The notes under the pieces are model-generated. The model saw only the letters and a list, made by a program, of their open reading frames with translations, made no database searches and had not been told where the DNA came from. From Nocardioides terrigena (lineage in GTDB: Bacteria; Actinomycetota; Actinomycetes; Propionibacteriales; Nocardioidaceae): 64,000 nt of DNA. The stretch spans positions 62,001 to 126,000 of the forward strand of contig NZ_PZYY01000002.1 in assembly GCF_003047265.1 (NCBI RefSeq). The letters run 5' to 3'. Positions 16,702 through 26,394 of this stretch are shown in pieces; positions within the stretch are counted from its first letter, which is position 1, and each line of letters begins with the position of its first letter. The position numbers and the translations under genes were made by a program.

Positions 16702-17680
16702 CGTCGATGGAGGACATGTCGCCGTACCGCTCGCCGACCACCGCGTCGCGCGGCACGGCCGCGTCGAGGGCGGCCAGGTCGTCGGCGGTGAGGTGCACGT
16801 CGGCGGCGCCGACGTTCTCCTCGAGGTAGGCGACCCGCTTGGTGCCGGGGATCGGGACGACGTCCTCACCCTGTGCAAGGACCCAGGCGAGCGCGAGCTG
16901 GCCGGGCGTGCAGTCCTTGTCCTCGGCGAACCTGCGCACCTTGTCGACCAGCACGAGGTTGGCGTCGAGCGCCTCGCCGGTGAAGCGGGGGAAGTACGCC
17001 GAGGCGCGCGAGTCGCCCTCGGGCAGGGTGCCGGGACGGATCGCTCCGGTGAGGATGCCGCGACCGAGCGGGGAGTAGGGGACCAGGCCGATGCCGAGCT
17101 CGCGGAGCACCGGCAGGATCTCGTCCTCGAGGTCGCGGGTGAAGAGCGAGTACTCCGTCTGGAGCGCGGTGATCGGGTGGGTGGCGTGCGCCTTGCGGAT
17201 GTTGGTGGCGGAGGCCTCCGAGAGCCCGAGGTGGCGGACCTTGCCGGCCTCGACCAGCTCGGCCATGGCGCCGACGGTCTCCTCGATCGGGACCGACCGG
17301 TCGACACGGTGCTGGTAGTAGAGGTCGATGTGGTCGACGCCGAGCCGCTGCAGGCTGGCGTCGCAGGCGGCGCGGACGTACTCCGGCTTGCCGTTGATGC
17401 CGACGCGCGTGCCGTCGGGCTTGCGCTCGTTGCCGAACTTGGTGGCCAGCTGGACCTCGTCACGGCGTCCGGCGATGGCCTTGCCGACGAGCTGCTCGTT
17501 GGTGAAGGGGCCGTACATGTCGGCCGTGTCGAGGAACGTCACGCCCAGGTCGAGGGCGCGGTGGATGGTGTCGATGCCCTGCTGCTCGTCCGCCGAGCCG
17601 TAGAACTCGCTCATGCCCATGCAGCCGAGGCCCATGGTCGAGACGGTGAGGTCGCCGAGCTGTCGCTTCTGGATCGTCAT
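16697..17680 (-). CDS. Aldo/keto reductase
   Basis: A 327-residue NADPH-dependent (alpha/beta)8 oxidoreductase of the AKR superfamily. Tetrad residues can be read in DTADMYG (Asp and Tyr), LATKFG (Lys) and YYQHRVD (His). The N-terminal [13 protein letters not shown] is typical of the AKR13/YakC-like group. ATG 17680 has CGAGGA just upstream. The next gene upstream on the same strand (AMP-binding) ends 30 nt away, so they may be cotranscribed. The substrate cannot be inferred. Confidence 0.92.
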   Translation of the reverse strand: MTIQKRQLGDLTVSTMGLGCMGMSEFYGSADEQQGIDTIHRALDLGVTFLDTADMYGPFTNEQLVGKAIAGRRDEVQLATKFGNERKPDGTRVGINGKPEYVRAACDASLQRLGVDHIDLYYQHRVDRSVPIEETVGAMAELVEAGKVRHLGLSEASATNIRKAHATHPITALQTEYSLFTRDLEDEILPVLRELGIGLVPYSPLGRGILTGAIRPGTLPEGDSRASAYFPRFTGEALDANLVLVDKVRRFAEDKDCTPGQLALAWVLAQGEDVVPIPGTKRVAYLEENVGAADVHLTADDLAALDAAVPRDAVVGERYGDMSSIDA

Positions 17681-17710
17681 GTCCTCGAGTCAACGGGGTG
17701 GAGCGCCGAC

Positions 17711-19318
17711 TCACAACCCCAGCAGGCGTGTGGTCTCGGTGCGCATCTCGACCTTGCGGACCTTGCCCGTGACGGTCATCGGGAACTCGTCGACCACCAG
17801 GACGTAGCGCGGGACCTTGTAGTGCGCGAGCTTGCCGGTAGCGAACTCGCGGACCGCCGCCGCGTCGAGCGGGTCCGCGCCGGGCCGCATCCGCAGCCAG
17901 GCGCAGAGCTCCTCGCCGTACTTCTCGTCCGGGACGCCGACCACCTGGACGTCCTCGATGTCCGGGTGGGAGTAGAGGAACTCCTCGATCTCCCGGGGGT
18001 AGATGTTCTCGCCGCCGCGGATGACCATGTCCTTGATCCGGCCGGTGATCGAGAGGTTGCCGGCCTCGTCCATCACCGCGAGGTCGCCGGTGTGCATCCA
18101 GCCGTCGCGCAGCACCTCGGCGGTCTTCTCCGGCTCGTCCCAGTAGCCGAGCATCACCGAGTAGCCCTTGGTCGCCAGCTCGCCCGACTCGCCGCGGGGC
18201 ACCGTGTCGCCGCTGAGCGGGTCGACGACCTTGACCTCGAGGTGGGGTCCGACGCGACCGACGGTGCCGACCTTGACGTCGAAGGCGTCGTCGGTGCGGG
18301 TCTGGGTGGAGACCGGTGACGTCTCGGTCATGCCGTAGCAGATGGTCATCTCGGTGATGCCGGCGTCGATCAGCTTGCGCATCATCTCGGCGGGGCACGG
18401 GGAGCCGGCCATGATCCCGGTCCGGACCGACGAGAGGTCGTACGACGCGAAGTCCGGCAGTGCCCACTCCGCGATGAACATCGTGGGGACGCCGTACAGG
18501 CTGGTGCAGCGCTCCTGGGAGACCGCGGCGAGCGTCAGGGCGGGGTCGAAGCCCGGTGCGGGGATGACCATCGTGGCGCCGTGGGTGAGGGCCGCGAGGT
18601 TGCCCATGACCATCCCGAAGCAGTGGTAGAACGGCACCGGGATACAGATGCGGTCCTCGTGGGTGTAGCGGCACACCTCGCCGACGAACCATCCGTTGTT
18701 GAGGATGTTGCGGTGGCTGAGGGTCGCGCCCTTGGGGAAGCCGGTGGTGCCCGACGTGTACTGGATGTTGATCGGGTCGTCGGGGTCCAGGGCCTGCTCG
18801 CGGTCCGCGAGGTCGGCGTCGTCGACCGCGTCGCCGCCGGCCAGCAGGGCGTCCCACGCGTCCCCGCCGAGGACGGTGCTCGCGGTGAGTGCGGTGCACT
18901 GGTCGCGGACCTCGTCGAGCATCGCGACGTAGTCGCTGGTCTTGAAGCTCTCGGCCAGGAAGAGGTGGCTGATGCCCGCCTGGTTGAGCACGAAGGCGAG
19001 CTCGTGGGTGCGGTAGGCCGGGTTGATGGTGACCAGCACGGCGCCGATGCGGGCCGTGGCGAGCTGGACGATCGTCCACTCGGCGCAGTTGGGGGCCCAG
19101 ATGCCGACCCGGTCGCCCCGCGCGGTGCCGCCGGCGAGCAGAGCCTTGGCCAGGCGTCGTACGTCGGCGTCGAGCTCGGCCCACGTCCACCGCCGACCGG
19201 AGCTGACCTCCACCACCGCCTCGTGGTCGGGGTGCTCCGCGACCGTGCGGGTCAGGCACGCCCCGATCGTCTCGTCGAGCAGGGCGGGGGTGGTCTCTCC
19301 CACGGCGTGTGAGTCCAT
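17711..19318 (-). CDS. Acyl-CoA synthetase, AMP-binding family
   Basis: A 535-residue ANL-superfamily adenylating enzyme that activates a carboxylic acid to acyl-AMP and then acyl-CoA. The P-loop [13 protein letters not shown], the YGMTETSP motif, the hinge [16 protein letters not shown] and the catalytic lysine of the C-terminal domain ([10 protein letters not shown]) are all visible. Length and motifs resemble medium/long-chain FadD-type enzymes. ATG is 7 nt after TAGGGT, so probably leaderless. The fatty substrate is unknown. Confidence 0.92.
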   Translation of the reverse strand: MDSHAVGETTPALLDETIGACLTRTVAEHPDHEAVVEVSSGRRWTWAELDADVRRLAKALLAGGTARGDRVGIWAPNCAEWTIVQLATARIGAVLVTINPAYRTHELAFVLNQAGISHLFLAESFKTSDYVAMLDEVRDQCTALTASTVLGGDAWDALLAGGDAVDDADLADREQALDPDDPINIQYTSGTTGFPKGATLSHRNILNNGWFVGEVCRYTHEDRICIPVPFYHCFGMVMGNLAALTHGATMVIPAPGFDPALTLAAVSQERCTSLYGVPTMFIAEWALPDFASYDLSSVRTGIMAGSPCPAEMMRKLIDAGITEMTICYGMTETSPVSTQTRTDDAFDVKVGTVGRVGPHLEVKVVDPLSGDTVPRGESGELATKGYSVMLGYWDEPEKTAEVLRDGWMHTGDLAVMDEAGNLSITGRIKDMVIRGGENIYPREIEEFLYSHPDIEDVQVVGVPDEKYGEELCAWLRMRPGADPLDAAAVREFATGKLAHYKVPRYVLVVDEFPMTVTGKVRKVEMRTETTRLLGL

Positions 19319-19325
19319 GCCGCCC

Positions 19326-19331
19326 ACCCTA
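19326..19331 (-). promoter_or_regulatory. -10 element (TAGGGT) of the acyl-CoA synthetase gene
   Basis: TAGGGT on the minus strand, 7 nt before the ATG at 19318. It overlaps the last codon and stop of the upstream small gene, so this promoter lies at the end of that coding region. Confidence 0.5.
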
Positions 19332-19661
19332 GAGCTGCAGGACCTGCACGGACACGAGGTACGCCGCCGCGACGGCGGCCGGGTCGTGCAGGTCTCCGGG
19401 GTGCTGCCGTGCCGCCTCGGCCCGCGCGCGGATCGCTGCGGCGGGGTCCTCGGCGGCGAGGTCGGCGCCCAGCGCCTCGACGACGGCAGCGCGGTCGTGG
19501 TCGTCGAGGCCGTCGAGCGCGAGGCTGTCGTGCAGGAGGGCCGCGGCCTCGCGGAACACCTCGAGCGCCATCTCGAGGTCCGCGTCGGGGCGAGCGGCGG
19601 CGGCCGCCTCCGCGGCGGCGCGGAACTCGTCGTACGGCGGGCCGGAGGGGGTGGTCGACAT
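19329..19661 (-). CDS. Small alanine-rich helical protein, unknown function
   Basis: A 110-residue acidic protein, rich in Ala, Asp and Glu, with no signal peptide or membrane segment and predicted almost wholly helical. I do not recognise a family with certainty. The ATG at 19661 gives a reading frame with strong G/C third-position bias, which supports a real gene. It ends 10 nt before the acyl-CoA synthetase start and could be its operon leader. Confidence 0.6.
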   Translation of the reverse strand: MSTTPSGPPYDEFRAAAEAAAAARPDADLEMALEVFREAAALLHDSLALDGLDDHDRAAVVEALGADLAAEDPAAAIRARAEAARQHPGDLHDPAAVAAAYLVSVQVLQL

Positions 19662-19731
19662 CCCGCGATGTTCGCAAGGTGCTGCCTGGCCGGCAACCGG
19701 AATATCGGGCGCGTGCGGCAGGGTGGGCGCC

Positions 19732-20310
19732 ATGAGCGACGCACAGAAGAAGCAGCTGCACGACTACCTCGTCGAGAGCCGCGAGGCGCTGCGCTGGAAG
19801 ACCGAGGGCCTGTCGGAGTACGACGTGCGCCGGCCGCTCACGCCGACCGGCACCAACCTGCTCGGACTGGTCAAGCACCTGTCGATCGTCGAGGCGTCGT
19901 ACTTCGGCGCGACCTTCGGCCGGCCGTTCCCCCGGCACCTGCCGTGGTGGGACGACGACGCCCCGGAGGAGGCCGACATGTGGGCGACCGCGGAGGAGGG
20001 GCGTGAGGAGATCCTCGGGACCTACCGGGAGGCGACGGAGCACGCCGACGAGACGATCCGGTCACTGGCCATCGATGCCCCCGGCCACGTGTCCTGGTGG
20101 TCGCGCCCCGACGTCACGCTGCACGGCGTGCTGGTGCACGTGGTCGCGGAGACCGCCCGGCACGTGGGGCACGCCGACATCGTGCGCGAGCTGGTCGACG
20201 GGCAGGTGGGCATGCGGGCCGCCAACTCCAACCTGGCGCCGCACGACGGGCAGGGGTGGGTCGACCACCGCGCGCGGGTCGAGGCGGCCGCTCGCGCAGC
20301 CTCGGGGTGA
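19732..20310 (+). CDS. DinB-family (DUF664) protein
   Basis: A 192-residue four-helix protein of the DinB/DUF664 group. Histidines positioned as metal ligands occur in [15 protein letters not shown] and in [17 protein letters not shown]. In actinobacteria many members are thought to be metal-dependent, mycothiol-linked transferases, but no reaction can be assigned here. ATG 19732 is in a typical position. It is convergent with the VOC gene, with only 7 nt between stops. Confidence 0.88.
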   Translation: MSDAQKKQLHDYLVESREALRWKTEGLSEYDVRRPLTPTGTNLLGLVKHLSIVEASYFGATFGRPFPRHLPWWDDDAPEEADMWATAEEGREEILGTYREATEHADETIRSLAIDAPGHVSWWSRPDVTLHGVLVHVVAETARHVGHADIVRELVDGQVGMRAANSNLAPHDGQGWVDHRARVEAAARAASG

Positions 20311-20317
20311 GGCGGCC

Positions 20318-20707
20318 CTAATCGAGGCAGAACTCGTTGCCTTCGACGTCCTGCATCACCAGGCACGACTCGTTGTCCTCGTCGGCCTCCAGCAGCCGCA
20401 CCCGGGTCGCTCCGAGGGGGAGCAGGCGGGCGCACTCGGCCTCGAGCGCAGCCAGGCGCTCCTCACCGACCAGTCCGGTGCCGACCCGTACGTCGAGGTG
20501 CACCCGGTTCTTGACGACCTTGCCCTCGGGGACGCGCTGGAAGTAGAGCCGCGGGCCCTTGCCGGTGGGATCGGCGCACGCGAAGCCCGAGTGATCGTCC
20601 TCGGTCGGGGGTGGGGCGACGTAGCCCAGCACCTCGCACCAGAACCGCGCGAGCCGCAGCGGCTCCGCGCAGTCGAACGTGACCTGGACTTCCCTGACCG
20701 TCGGCAT
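20318..20707 (-). CDS. VOC-family (glyoxalase/bleomycin resistance-like) protein
   Basis: A 129-residue vicinal oxygen chelate domain protein. The two beta-alpha-beta-beta-beta repeats are recognisable (VQVTFDCAEPLRLARFWCEVLGY, then NRVHLDVRVG and VMQDVEGNEFCLD). It resembles the glyoxalase-like subgroup common in actinobacteria. The substrate is unknown; detoxification or antibiotic binding are possible. ATG is 6 nt after TAGGGT, so probably leaderless. Confidence 0.88.
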   Translation of the reverse strand: MPTVREVQVTFDCAEPLRLARFWCEVLGYVAPPPTEDDHSGFACADPTGKGPRLYFQRVPEGKVVKNRVHLDVRVGTGLVGEERLAALEAECARLLPLGATRVRLLEADEDNESCLVMQDVEGNEFCLD

Positions 20708-20713
20708 CCGGCC

Positions 20714-20719
20714 ACCCTA
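20714..20719 (-). promoter_or_regulatory. -10 element (TAGGGT) of the VOC gene
   Basis: TAGGGT on the minus strand with 6 nt to the ATG at 20707. Predicted leaderless promoter. Confidence 0.5.
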
Positions 20720-20817
20720 GGTGCGTACGACGCCTGCGTTCACGTGGTTTCCGTGGCCTCGCGGAGGAGCCCGAACGGGCCATGTCCCCGTGGTCCGCTC
20801 CCTCGCTACCGTGAATC

Positions 20818-22137
20818 ATGGGGTCTCGTACAGGCCTGATGGTGTGGGCGGGGCTGTTCCTGGTTGCCCTCATCGGACCCCTGGTGGCGAGCTGGGTGCT
20901 CCTCGACTCCGTCTTCACCTCTCCCGCCGAGGAGATCGCCACGACGACCGGCCTGCTGGCGCTCTCGGCCCTCCTCCTCGCGCTGGTCATGCCCGCCCGG
21001 CTGCGGTCGCTGGTCGCCACGCTGGGGATCGAGAAGATCCTGCGCGGCCACCGCCTGCTGGCCCTGACGGCTCTGGGGCTGGTGCTGGCCCACGTCGTCC
21101 TGGTGCTGCTCACGGACCCGCGGGGGCTGACGATCCTCGACCTCCGGGACACGACGCCCGCCGCGTGGGCGGGCACCCTCTCGACCCTGGCCCTCGCGCT
21201 GGGAGTGGCCCTCGGCCTGCGCCGGCGGAAGCGGCGCCCGCGCTACGAGGGGTGGCGGCTCGTGCACATCGCTCTCGCGACGATCGTCGTCGTGACCGGC
21301 TTCCTGCACGTGTGGTGGCTGGACAACCTGGTCAACCACGCGGTGTTCGGGGTGTGGCTCCTGGTGCTGGCGGTGGCCACGCTGGTCATCGCGTCGAGGC
21401 GCTGGGTCTGGCTCCCCTGGCGAGCCCACCGGCGTTCCTACGTGCTCGAGGAGGTGCGGCCCGAGGCCGGCGACGCCGTGACCCTGGTGATGCATGCGCA
21501 CGGGCACGACGGGCGGCCGTTCGCGGCCGGGCAGTTCGCCTGGCTCAAGATCGGCTCGTCGTCCTTCGTCTTCGAGGAGCACCCGTTCACCATCTCCTCG
21601 ACCGCGGAGCAACCCCACCGCAAGACCTTCACCATCAAGGCGCTCGGTGACTTCAGCGAGCTGCTGCGGGGGTTGCGACCCGGTCGTCGCGTCTTCCTCG
21701 ACGGCCCCTACGGCGGGTTCACGATGGATGGCCTCGACCGGTCGGAGGGATTCGTCCTGATCGCCGGCGGCGTCGGGATCACGCCGATGCTGAGCATGCT
21801 GCGCACCCTCAGCGACCGCGGCGACCGCCGCCACCACCACCTGCTGGTCGGGGCCAGGACCGTGGACGAGCTCATGCTGCGGGCGGAGATCGACCAGCTC
21901 CGCGACGAGCTCGACCTCGCGGTCACCGAGGTGATCGAGGCGCCGCCGGACGACTGGCCGGGCGAGACGGGGCGGATCGACAACGAGCTCCTGGAGCGGT
22001 GCCTCCCACGGCACTACCGCCACCACGACTACTTCCTGTGCGGCCCGCCGCCGATGGTGATCGCCGTGGGCCGGCAGCTGCGGGACCGGGGGATCCCGAC
22101 GCGGCGGATCCACACCGAGCAGTTCGACGTGGTCTGA
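20818..22137 (+). CDS. Ferric reductase-like membrane flavocytochrome
   Basis: A 439-residue membrane oxidoreductase. The N-terminal half has about six membrane helices of the ferric reductase-like type, with paired histidines that can bind heme (RGHRLL, LAHVVL, LVHIAL, FLHVWW). The C-terminal half is a ferredoxin-NADP reductase module: FAD motif HPFTISS, nucleotide loop GGVGITPML and LCGPPPM. It should move electrons from NAD(P)H through FAD and heme across the membrane, to an unknown acceptor. TACCGT lies 5 nt before the ATG. It may serve iron or oxidative functions (inference). Confidence 0.9.
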   Translation: MGSRTGLMVWAGLFLVALIGPLVASWVLLDSVFTSPAEEIATTTGLLALSALLLALVMPARLRSLVATLGIEKILRGHRLLALTALGLVLAHVVLVLLTDPRGLTILDLRDTTPAAWAGTLSTLALALGVALGLRRRKRRPRYEGWRLVHIALATIVVVTGFLHVWWLDNLVNHAVFGVWLLVLAVATLVIASRRWVWLPWRAHRRSYVLEEVRPEAGDAVTLVMHAHGHDGRPFAAGQFAWLKIGSSSFVFEEHPFTISSTAEQPHRKTFTIKALGDFSELLRGLRPGRRVFLDGPYGGFTMDGLDRSEGFVLIAGGVGITPMLSMLRTLSDRGDRRHHHLLVGARTVDELMLRAEIDQLRDELDLAVTEVIEAPPDDWPGETGRIDNELLERCLPRHYRHHDYFLCGPPPMVIAVGRQLRDRGIPTRRIHTEQFDVV

Positions 22138-22169
22138 CCGGGTCCACGTCCCGGCTGCTCCCGATCGAG

Positions 22170-22218
22170 TGTGCGCAAAAGCACCATCGCCGTGCCTGGT
22201 CCGGTGCTTCCACGCACA
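22170..22218. terminator. Imperfect hairpin after the ferric reductase-like gene
   Basis: Arms TGTGCG-caa-AAGCACC and GGTGCTT-cca-CGCACA with a 17-nt loop; 13 of 16 positions pair. It lies 33 nt after the stop in a 217-nt convergent gap and is likely a terminator. The gap holds no reading frame that looks coding. Confidence 0.45.
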
Positions 22219-22275
22219 GTCGTGTCGGCTGTCCGCGTCGTCGGTTGCCGTCAGACGTGCCTGCGGCCCTGCCGA

Positions 22276-22308
22276 GGTTTCGAGGCTCGCTGCGCTCGCA
22301 CCTCAACC
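22276..22308. repeat. REP-like intergenic palindrome
   Basis: GGTT-tc-GAGG and CCTC-AACC arms enclose a GCTCGCTGCGCTCGC-type core. From memory, very similar palindromes are scattered between genes in several actinobacterial genomes. Only one copy is in this window, so its repeat status cannot be shown here. It sits between convergent genes. Confidence 0.45.
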
Positions 22309-22354
22309 ACCGAGAACAGCGGGTCCCGACTCCGCTCGGCCGGATGCGGCCCGG

Positions 22355-23164
22355 TCAGTCCCCGAGGGCCGGCCGCTGGATCTCGGCGAGGGCGTAGGGC
22401 CCACCGACGTACGCCGCCTCGTCCTCGTCCTCGGGACGCTGCGGGATGCGGTCGGCGTACGCCTCGGCGTCGTCGAGGGGCTGGTAGCCGAGGCGCCGGC
22501 CGGGCTCGAGGTCCCACCAGGCGCGGGTGTTGGCGCTGATGCCGTAGATGACGGCGAAGCCGGGTGAGGGTGCGGTGAGGGCCGCCTCGACCATCCGCAC
22601 GCAGTCGTCGGGCGAGAGCCACGTCGACAACGCGCGGAGGGTGGCGGGCTCCTCGAGGAAGGAGCCGATCCGGCAGGCGACGGCGTCGACGGCGTGCCGG
22701 TCGGCGTACAGGCCCAGGAGCGCCTCGGCGGCGACCTTGCTGACGCCGTAGAACGTGTCGGGGCGGGGGAGTGCGCCGTCGGTCAGCGGGGTGTCGGGGC
22801 CCAGGTCCCGTCGCGGGGTGCGACCGACGGCGTGGTTGGACGACGCGTAGACGATCCGGGAGACCCGGTGCGCGACCATCGCGTCCAGCAGGGCGGCGGT
22901 GGTGACGACGTGCGAGGTCAGCGACGTCGGCAGCGACGCCTCGCCCGGGTGGCCGGCGAGGTGGACGACCGCGTCGAGGCGCTCGGCCTCGAAGACGGCC
23001 AGCACGGCGTCGGGGTCGGCGCAGTCGGCCGTGTGCCAGTTGCCGGTGAAGCCCTCGGGCTCGGGCACCAGGTCAAGCCCGACGACCTCGTGGTCGCGGT
23101 CGCAGAGGCCGAGGGTGACCGCCCGGCCGATGGAGCCGGCCGCGCCGGTGACGAGGACGCGCAT
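22355..23164 (-). CDS. NAD-dependent epimerase/dehydratase (extended SDR)
   Basis: A 269-residue Rossmann-fold SDR protein. The N-terminal cofactor loop is VTGAAGSIGRAV, the active-site strand is VYASSNHAVG, and the catalytic YxxxK appears as YGVSKVAAE. It resembles uronate dehydrogenase-like members, whose aldose products would be sugar-acid lactones; the substrate is not certain. Its ATG overlaps the punA stop (TGATG), so it is translated from the punA mRNA. This pairing suggests a role with the ribose or deoxyribose released by PunA (inference). Confidence 0.88.
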   Translation of the reverse strand: MRVLVTGAAGSIGRAVTLGLCDRDHEVVGLDLVPEPEGFTGNWHTADCADPDAVLAVFEAERLDAVVHLAGHPGEASLPTSLTSHVVTTAALLDAMVAHRVSRIVYASSNHAVGRTPRRDLGPDTPLTDGALPRPDTFYGVSKVAAEALLGLYADRHAVDAVACRIGSFLEEPATLRALSTWLSPDDCVRMVEAALTAPSPGFAVIYGISANTRAWWDLEPGRRLGYQPLDDAEAYADRIPQRPEDEDEAAYVGGPYALAEIQRPALGD

Positions 23165-23970
23165 CAGATGCGGGGGACGATCCGGCCGAGCAGGTCGCCC
23201 ATGCGGGAGGCTGCGGCCTTGCCGGCCTCGAGGACCTCCGCGTGGTTGAGGGGCTCGCCGCTGATGCCGGCGGCGAGGTTGGTGACCAGGCTGATGCCGA
23301 GCACCTCCAGCCCGGCCTCGCGGGCGGCGATCGCCTCGAGCGTGGTGCTCATGCCGACCAGGTGGCCGCCCATCGCGCGGACCATCCCGATCTCGGCGGG
23401 CGTCTCGTAGTGCGGTCCGGGGAACTGCACGTAGACGCCCTCGTCGAGCGTCGGGTCGATCTCCTGGCACAGCGCGCGCAGCCGCGGGCTGTAGAGGTCG
23501 GTGAGGTCGACGAAGTTGGCGCCCTCGATGGGGCTCGTCGCCGTGAGGTTGATGTGGTCGGAGATGAGCACCGGCTGGCCGGGCTCGAAGGTCGCCTTGA
23601 GGCCACCGCACCCGTTGGTGAGCACGATGGCGCGGCAACCGGCCGCCGCCGCGGTGCGTACGGGGTGGACGACGGCGGCGACGCCCTTGCCCTCGTAGAA
23701 GTGGGTGCGGCTCAGGAAGACGAGGATCCGGCGACCGGCGACCTCGAGGCTGCGGATCTTGCCGCTGTGCCCGACGACGCCCGCGGCGTGGAAGCCCGGC
23801 AGGTCGGTCGTCGCGATCTCGGCGGTGGCCTCACCGAGCGCGTCGACGGCGGGCAACCAGCCGGAGCCGAGGACGAGGGCGATGTCGTGCCGCTCGACGC
23901 CGGTGAGCTCGGCGAGGGCGGCGGCGGCCTGCTGGGCCAGGTCTGCGGTGCTGGGCGCGGTGTCGTTCAC
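23164..23970 (-). CDS. punA: Purine nucleoside phosphorylase
   Basis: Trimeric-type purine nucleoside phosphorylase of 268 residues, which cleaves (deoxy)inosine and (deoxy)guanosine with phosphate. Recognisable parts are LVLGSGW with the phosphate-binding serine, RTHFYEG, the base-binding LTNGCGGLK stretch, and the FPGPHYETPAEI and GMSTTLEAIAAR motifs. The GTG start is 6 nt after TAGGAT, so leaderless. It supplies deoxyribose 1-phosphate to the mutase/DeoC route. In M. tuberculosis the same gene neighbours the pmmB mutase. Confidence 0.96.
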   Translation of the reverse strand: MNDTAPSTADLAQQAAAALAELTGVERHDIALVLGSGWLPAVDALGEATAEIATTDLPGFHAAGVVGHSGKIRSLEVAGRRILVFLSRTHFYEGKGVAAVVHPVRTAAAAGCRAIVLTNGCGGLKATFEPGQPVLISDHINLTATSPIEGANFVDLTDLYSPRLRALCQEIDPTLDEGVYVQFPGPHYETPAEIGMVRAMGGHLVGMSTTLEAIAAREAGLEVLGISLVTNLAAGISGEPLNHAEVLEAGKAAASRMGDLLGRIVPRI

Positions 23971-23976
23971 GGCGCG

Positions 23977-23982
23977 ATCCTA
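23977..23982 (-). promoter_or_regulatory. -10 element (TAGGAT) of punA
   Basis: TAGGAT on the minus strand, 6 nt before the punA GTG. Predicted leaderless promoter. It is part of the CCTAGG palindrome in the divergent gap with the Nudix gene. Confidence 0.55.
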
Positions 23983-24004
23983 GGCCCGTGCTTGGGTGGG
24001 ACGC

Positions 24005-24484
24005 ATGATCGAGGGCCTTCCTTCCGACCTTGGCTACACCGACTACGACACCCGACTGGCCGCGTACGCCGTGGTGGTCGAGGACCGACGCATCCTCCTG
24101 GCGTGGTGGAACGGCGAGGGAGTCGCCGAGCCCTGCTGGACGCTGCCCGGCGGCGGCGTGGACCTGGCGGAGACGCCCGAGGAGGGCGTGGTGCGCGAGG
24201 TCCTCGAGGAGACCGGCCACCACGTCGCGCTGACCGGCCTGCTGACCGTGCACTCGCACGCGATCCGGCCGGAGCGGCGTACTGCCTCGACCGCGCGCTG
24301 GCTCCGGGCGGTCCGGGCGGTGTACGCCGCCGAGGTCACCGGCGGCACGCTGGGCACCGTCGAGGTCGGGGGCACCACCGACCGCGCGGACTGGGTCGAC
24401 CTCGACGAGCTGGGCGGGCTGCCCCACACCGACATCGTCGCCATCGGCCTCGCGGCCCACGACGCCCGGCACCCGCGGGGCTGA
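24005..24484 (+). CDS. Nudix hydrolase
   Basis: A 159-residue Nudix protein with a perfect Nudix box (G-x5-E-x7-REV-x-EE-x-G) in GGGVDLAETPEEGVVREVLEETG at about residues 48-70. It hydrolyses a nucleoside diphosphate linked to another group; the substrate is not predictable. ATG 24005 is chosen; a GTG nine bases upstream is also possible. It is divergent from punA by 34 nt. Confidence 0.9.
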   Translation: MIEGLPSDLGYTDYDTRLAAYAVVVEDRRILLAWWNGEGVAEPCWTLPGGGVDLAETPEEGVVREVLEETGHHVALTGLLTVHSHAIRPERRTASTARWLRAVRAVYAAEVTGGTLGTVEVGGTTDRADWVDLDELGGLPHTDIVAIGLAAHDARHPRG

Positions 24485-24491
24485 CCCGGCC

Positions 24492-24944
24492 TCAGAGTCC
24501 CGTCGACCGGCAGTCGCGGCGCCGCAGGCGCCCGACGTAGTCGTCGGGAGCGTCCGCGGCCTCGGCCGCGTCGGCCAGGACGCCGAGGTACGACGCGCTG
24601 GGCAGCCCGCCCTCGTAGGCGTCGAGGACATAGGCCCAGACGACCTGCTCACCGGACATCGTGGACACCCGGACACGGGTCTTGCGGTAGAGGCCGGTGT
24701 CGGCGGACTCCCAGCGGTCCAGCTCGGTCTCGTCCTCGGTGGTCACGTCGTAGACGGCGACGAAGACCTGCTCGATGGGGTCCTCGACGATGGTCGCGAG
24801 GGCGCCGTCCCACCCGTGCTCCTCGCCGCCGAAGGTCAGTCGCCAGCCCGTCAGCCACCCCGTGGAGCGCAGCGGGGAGTGCGGACACCGCTCGCTCATG
24901 CGGGCGGGGTCGAGGTTGGTGCCGTAGGCGGCGTACAGCGTCAC
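24492..24944 (-). CDS. Gamma-glutamylcyclotransferase-like protein
   Basis: A 150-residue gamma-glutamylcyclotransferase-fold protein. The N-terminal [14 protein letters not shown] corresponds to the YGSNL substrate loop, followed by [19 protein letters not shown]. From memory it closely resembles Rv3304, which lies beside lpdA in M. tuberculosis just as this gene lies beside lpd. Likely activity is release of 5-oxoproline from gamma-glutamyl compounds, but in actinobacteria the substrate is unproven. The GTG is 7 nt after TAGCCT. Confidence 0.85.
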   Translation of the reverse strand: MTLYAAYGTNLDPARMSERCPHSPLRSTGWLTGWRLTFGGEEHGWDGALATIVEDPIEQVFVAVYDVTTEDETELDRWESADTGLYRKTRVRVSTMSGEQVVWAYVLDAYEGGLPSASYLGVLADAAEAADAPDDYVGRLRRRDCRSTGL

Positions 24945-24951
24945 CCGGCCA

Positions 24952-24957
24952 AGGCTA
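24952..24957 (-). promoter_or_regulatory. -10 element (TAGCCT) of the cyclotransferase-like gene
   Basis: TAGCCT on the minus strand, 7 nt before the GTG at 24944. It forms a compact divergent pair with the lpd -10 only 20 bp away. Confidence 0.55.
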
Positions 24958-24977
24958 GCGGCGTCGGGGCCGAGGGC

Positions 24978-24983
24978 TAGTCT
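24978..24983 (+). promoter_or_regulatory. -10 element (TAGTCT) of lpd
   Basis: TAGTCT followed by 7 nt and the GTG at 24991, with no Shine-Dalgarno sequence. Predicted leaderless promoter for lpd and the gene after it. Confidence 0.55.
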
Positions 24984-24990
24984 GTGGCCC

Positions 24991-26394
24991 GTGACCGACA
25001 CGCACTTCGACACCCTCGTCCTCGGCGCCGGCCCCGGTGGCTACGTCGCCGCCATCCGCGCCTCCCAGCTCGGCCAGAAGGTCGCCGTGGTGGAGAAGAA
25101 GTACTGGGGCGGTGTCTGCCTCAACGTCGGGTGCATCCCGTCCAAGGCACTCCTCAAGAACGCCGAGCTGGCACACACGCTCCAGCACGAGAAGGCGAAG
25201 TTCGGCATCGAGGGCGACGCCACCATGTCGTTCGGGCCGACCCACAAGCGCTCCCGCGACGTCAGCGCCGGGATCGTCAAGGGCGTCCACTTCCTGATGA
25301 AGAAGAACAAGATCACCGAGATCGACGGCTGGGGCACCCTCACCGGCGCCAAGAGCATGGACGTCAAGGACGACGACGGCAACGTCACGACCTACACCTG
25401 CGACAACCTCATCATCGCCACCGGCGCCACCGTCCGGCTCGTGCCGGGCGTCGAGCTGAGCGACAACGTGGTGACCTACGAGGAGCAGATCCTCACCGAC
25501 CAGCTGCCGAAGTCCATCGTCATCGGTGGTTCGGGCGCGATCGGTGTCGAGTTCGCCTACGTGATGGCCAACTTCGGCGTCGACGTCACCATCGTCGAGT
25601 TCCTCGACCGGATGGTCCCCACCGAGGACGCCGACATCTCCAAGGAGCTCGCCAAGCACTACAAGAAGCTCGGCGTGAAGGTCCTGACCAGCACCGCGGT
25701 CAAGGGCGTCGAGGACACCGGCTCCGGCGTCAAGGTCACCGTGGCGCCCGCCGCCGGCGGCGACACCCAGGTCCTCGAGGCCGACAAGTTCCTGGCCGCC
25801 TTCGGGTTCGCCCCGCGCGTCGAGGGCTACGGCCTCGAGGCTGCCGGGGTCGAGCTCACCGAGCGTGGCGCGGTCGCCATCGACGACTACATGCGCACCA
25901 ACGTCCCGGGCGTCTACGCCATCGGTGACTGCACCGGCAAGATGATGCTCGCCCACGTCGCCGAGGCGATGGGAGTCGTCGCGGCCGAGACCATCAACGA
26001 CGCCGAGACCATGCCGATCAACTACGACATGGTCCCGCGGGCCACCTACTGCATGCCGCAGATCGGCTCGTTCGGCTACTCCGAGGCCCAGGCCAAGGAG
26101 AAGGGCTACGACGTCAAGACGTCGACCTTCCCGTTCACCGCCAACGGCAAGGCGATGGGCCTCGGTGAGGCGATGGGCTTCGTCAAGGTCGTGGCCGACG
26201 CCGAGCACAACGAGATCATCGGGGCACACATGATCGGCCCGGGCGTCACCGAGCTGATGCCGGTGCTGACCCTGGCCCAGCAGTGGGACCTCACGGCCGA
26301 CGAGGTGTCGCGCAACGTCTTCGCGCACCCGACGCTGAGCGAAGCGGTCAAGGAAGCCGTGCACGGCATCGCCGGCCACATGATCAACCTCTGA
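24991..26394 (+). CDS. lpd: Dihydrolipoyl dehydrogenase
   Basis: A 467-residue flavoprotein (E3) that reoxidises dihydrolipoyl groups with NAD+ in 2-oxo acid dehydrogenase complexes. The FAD loop [13 protein letters not shown], the redox disulfide in [12 protein letters not shown], the NAD loop [10 protein letters not shown], the second FAD motif [16 protein letters not shown] and the C-terminal His-Glu pair in [14 protein letters not shown] are all intact. GTG start, leaderless. Its stop overlaps the next gene's ATG (TGATG). The E1/E2 genes are not in this window. Confidence 0.95.
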   Translation: MTDTHFDTLVLGAGPGGYVAAIRASQLGQKVAVVEKKYWGGVCLNVGCIPSKALLKNAELAHTLQHEKAKFGIEGDATMSFGPTHKRSRDVSAGIVKGVHFLMKKNKITEIDGWGTLTGAKSMDVKDDDGNVTTYTCDNLIIATGATVRLVPGVELSDNVVTYEEQILTDQLPKSIVIGGSGAIGVEFAYVMANFGVDVTIVEFLDRMVPTEDADISKELAKHYKKLGVKVLTSTAVKGVEDTGSGVKVTVAPAAGGDTQVLEADKFLAAFGFAPRVEGYGLEAAGVELTERGAVAIDDYMRTNVPGVYAIGDCTGKMMLAHVAEAMGVVAAETINDAETMPINYDMVPRATYCMPQIGSFGYSEAQAKEKGYDVKTSTFPFTANGKAMGLGEAMGFVKVVADAEHNEIIGAHMIGPGVTELMPVLTLAQQWDLTADEVSRNVFAHPTLSEAVKEAVHGIAGHMINL

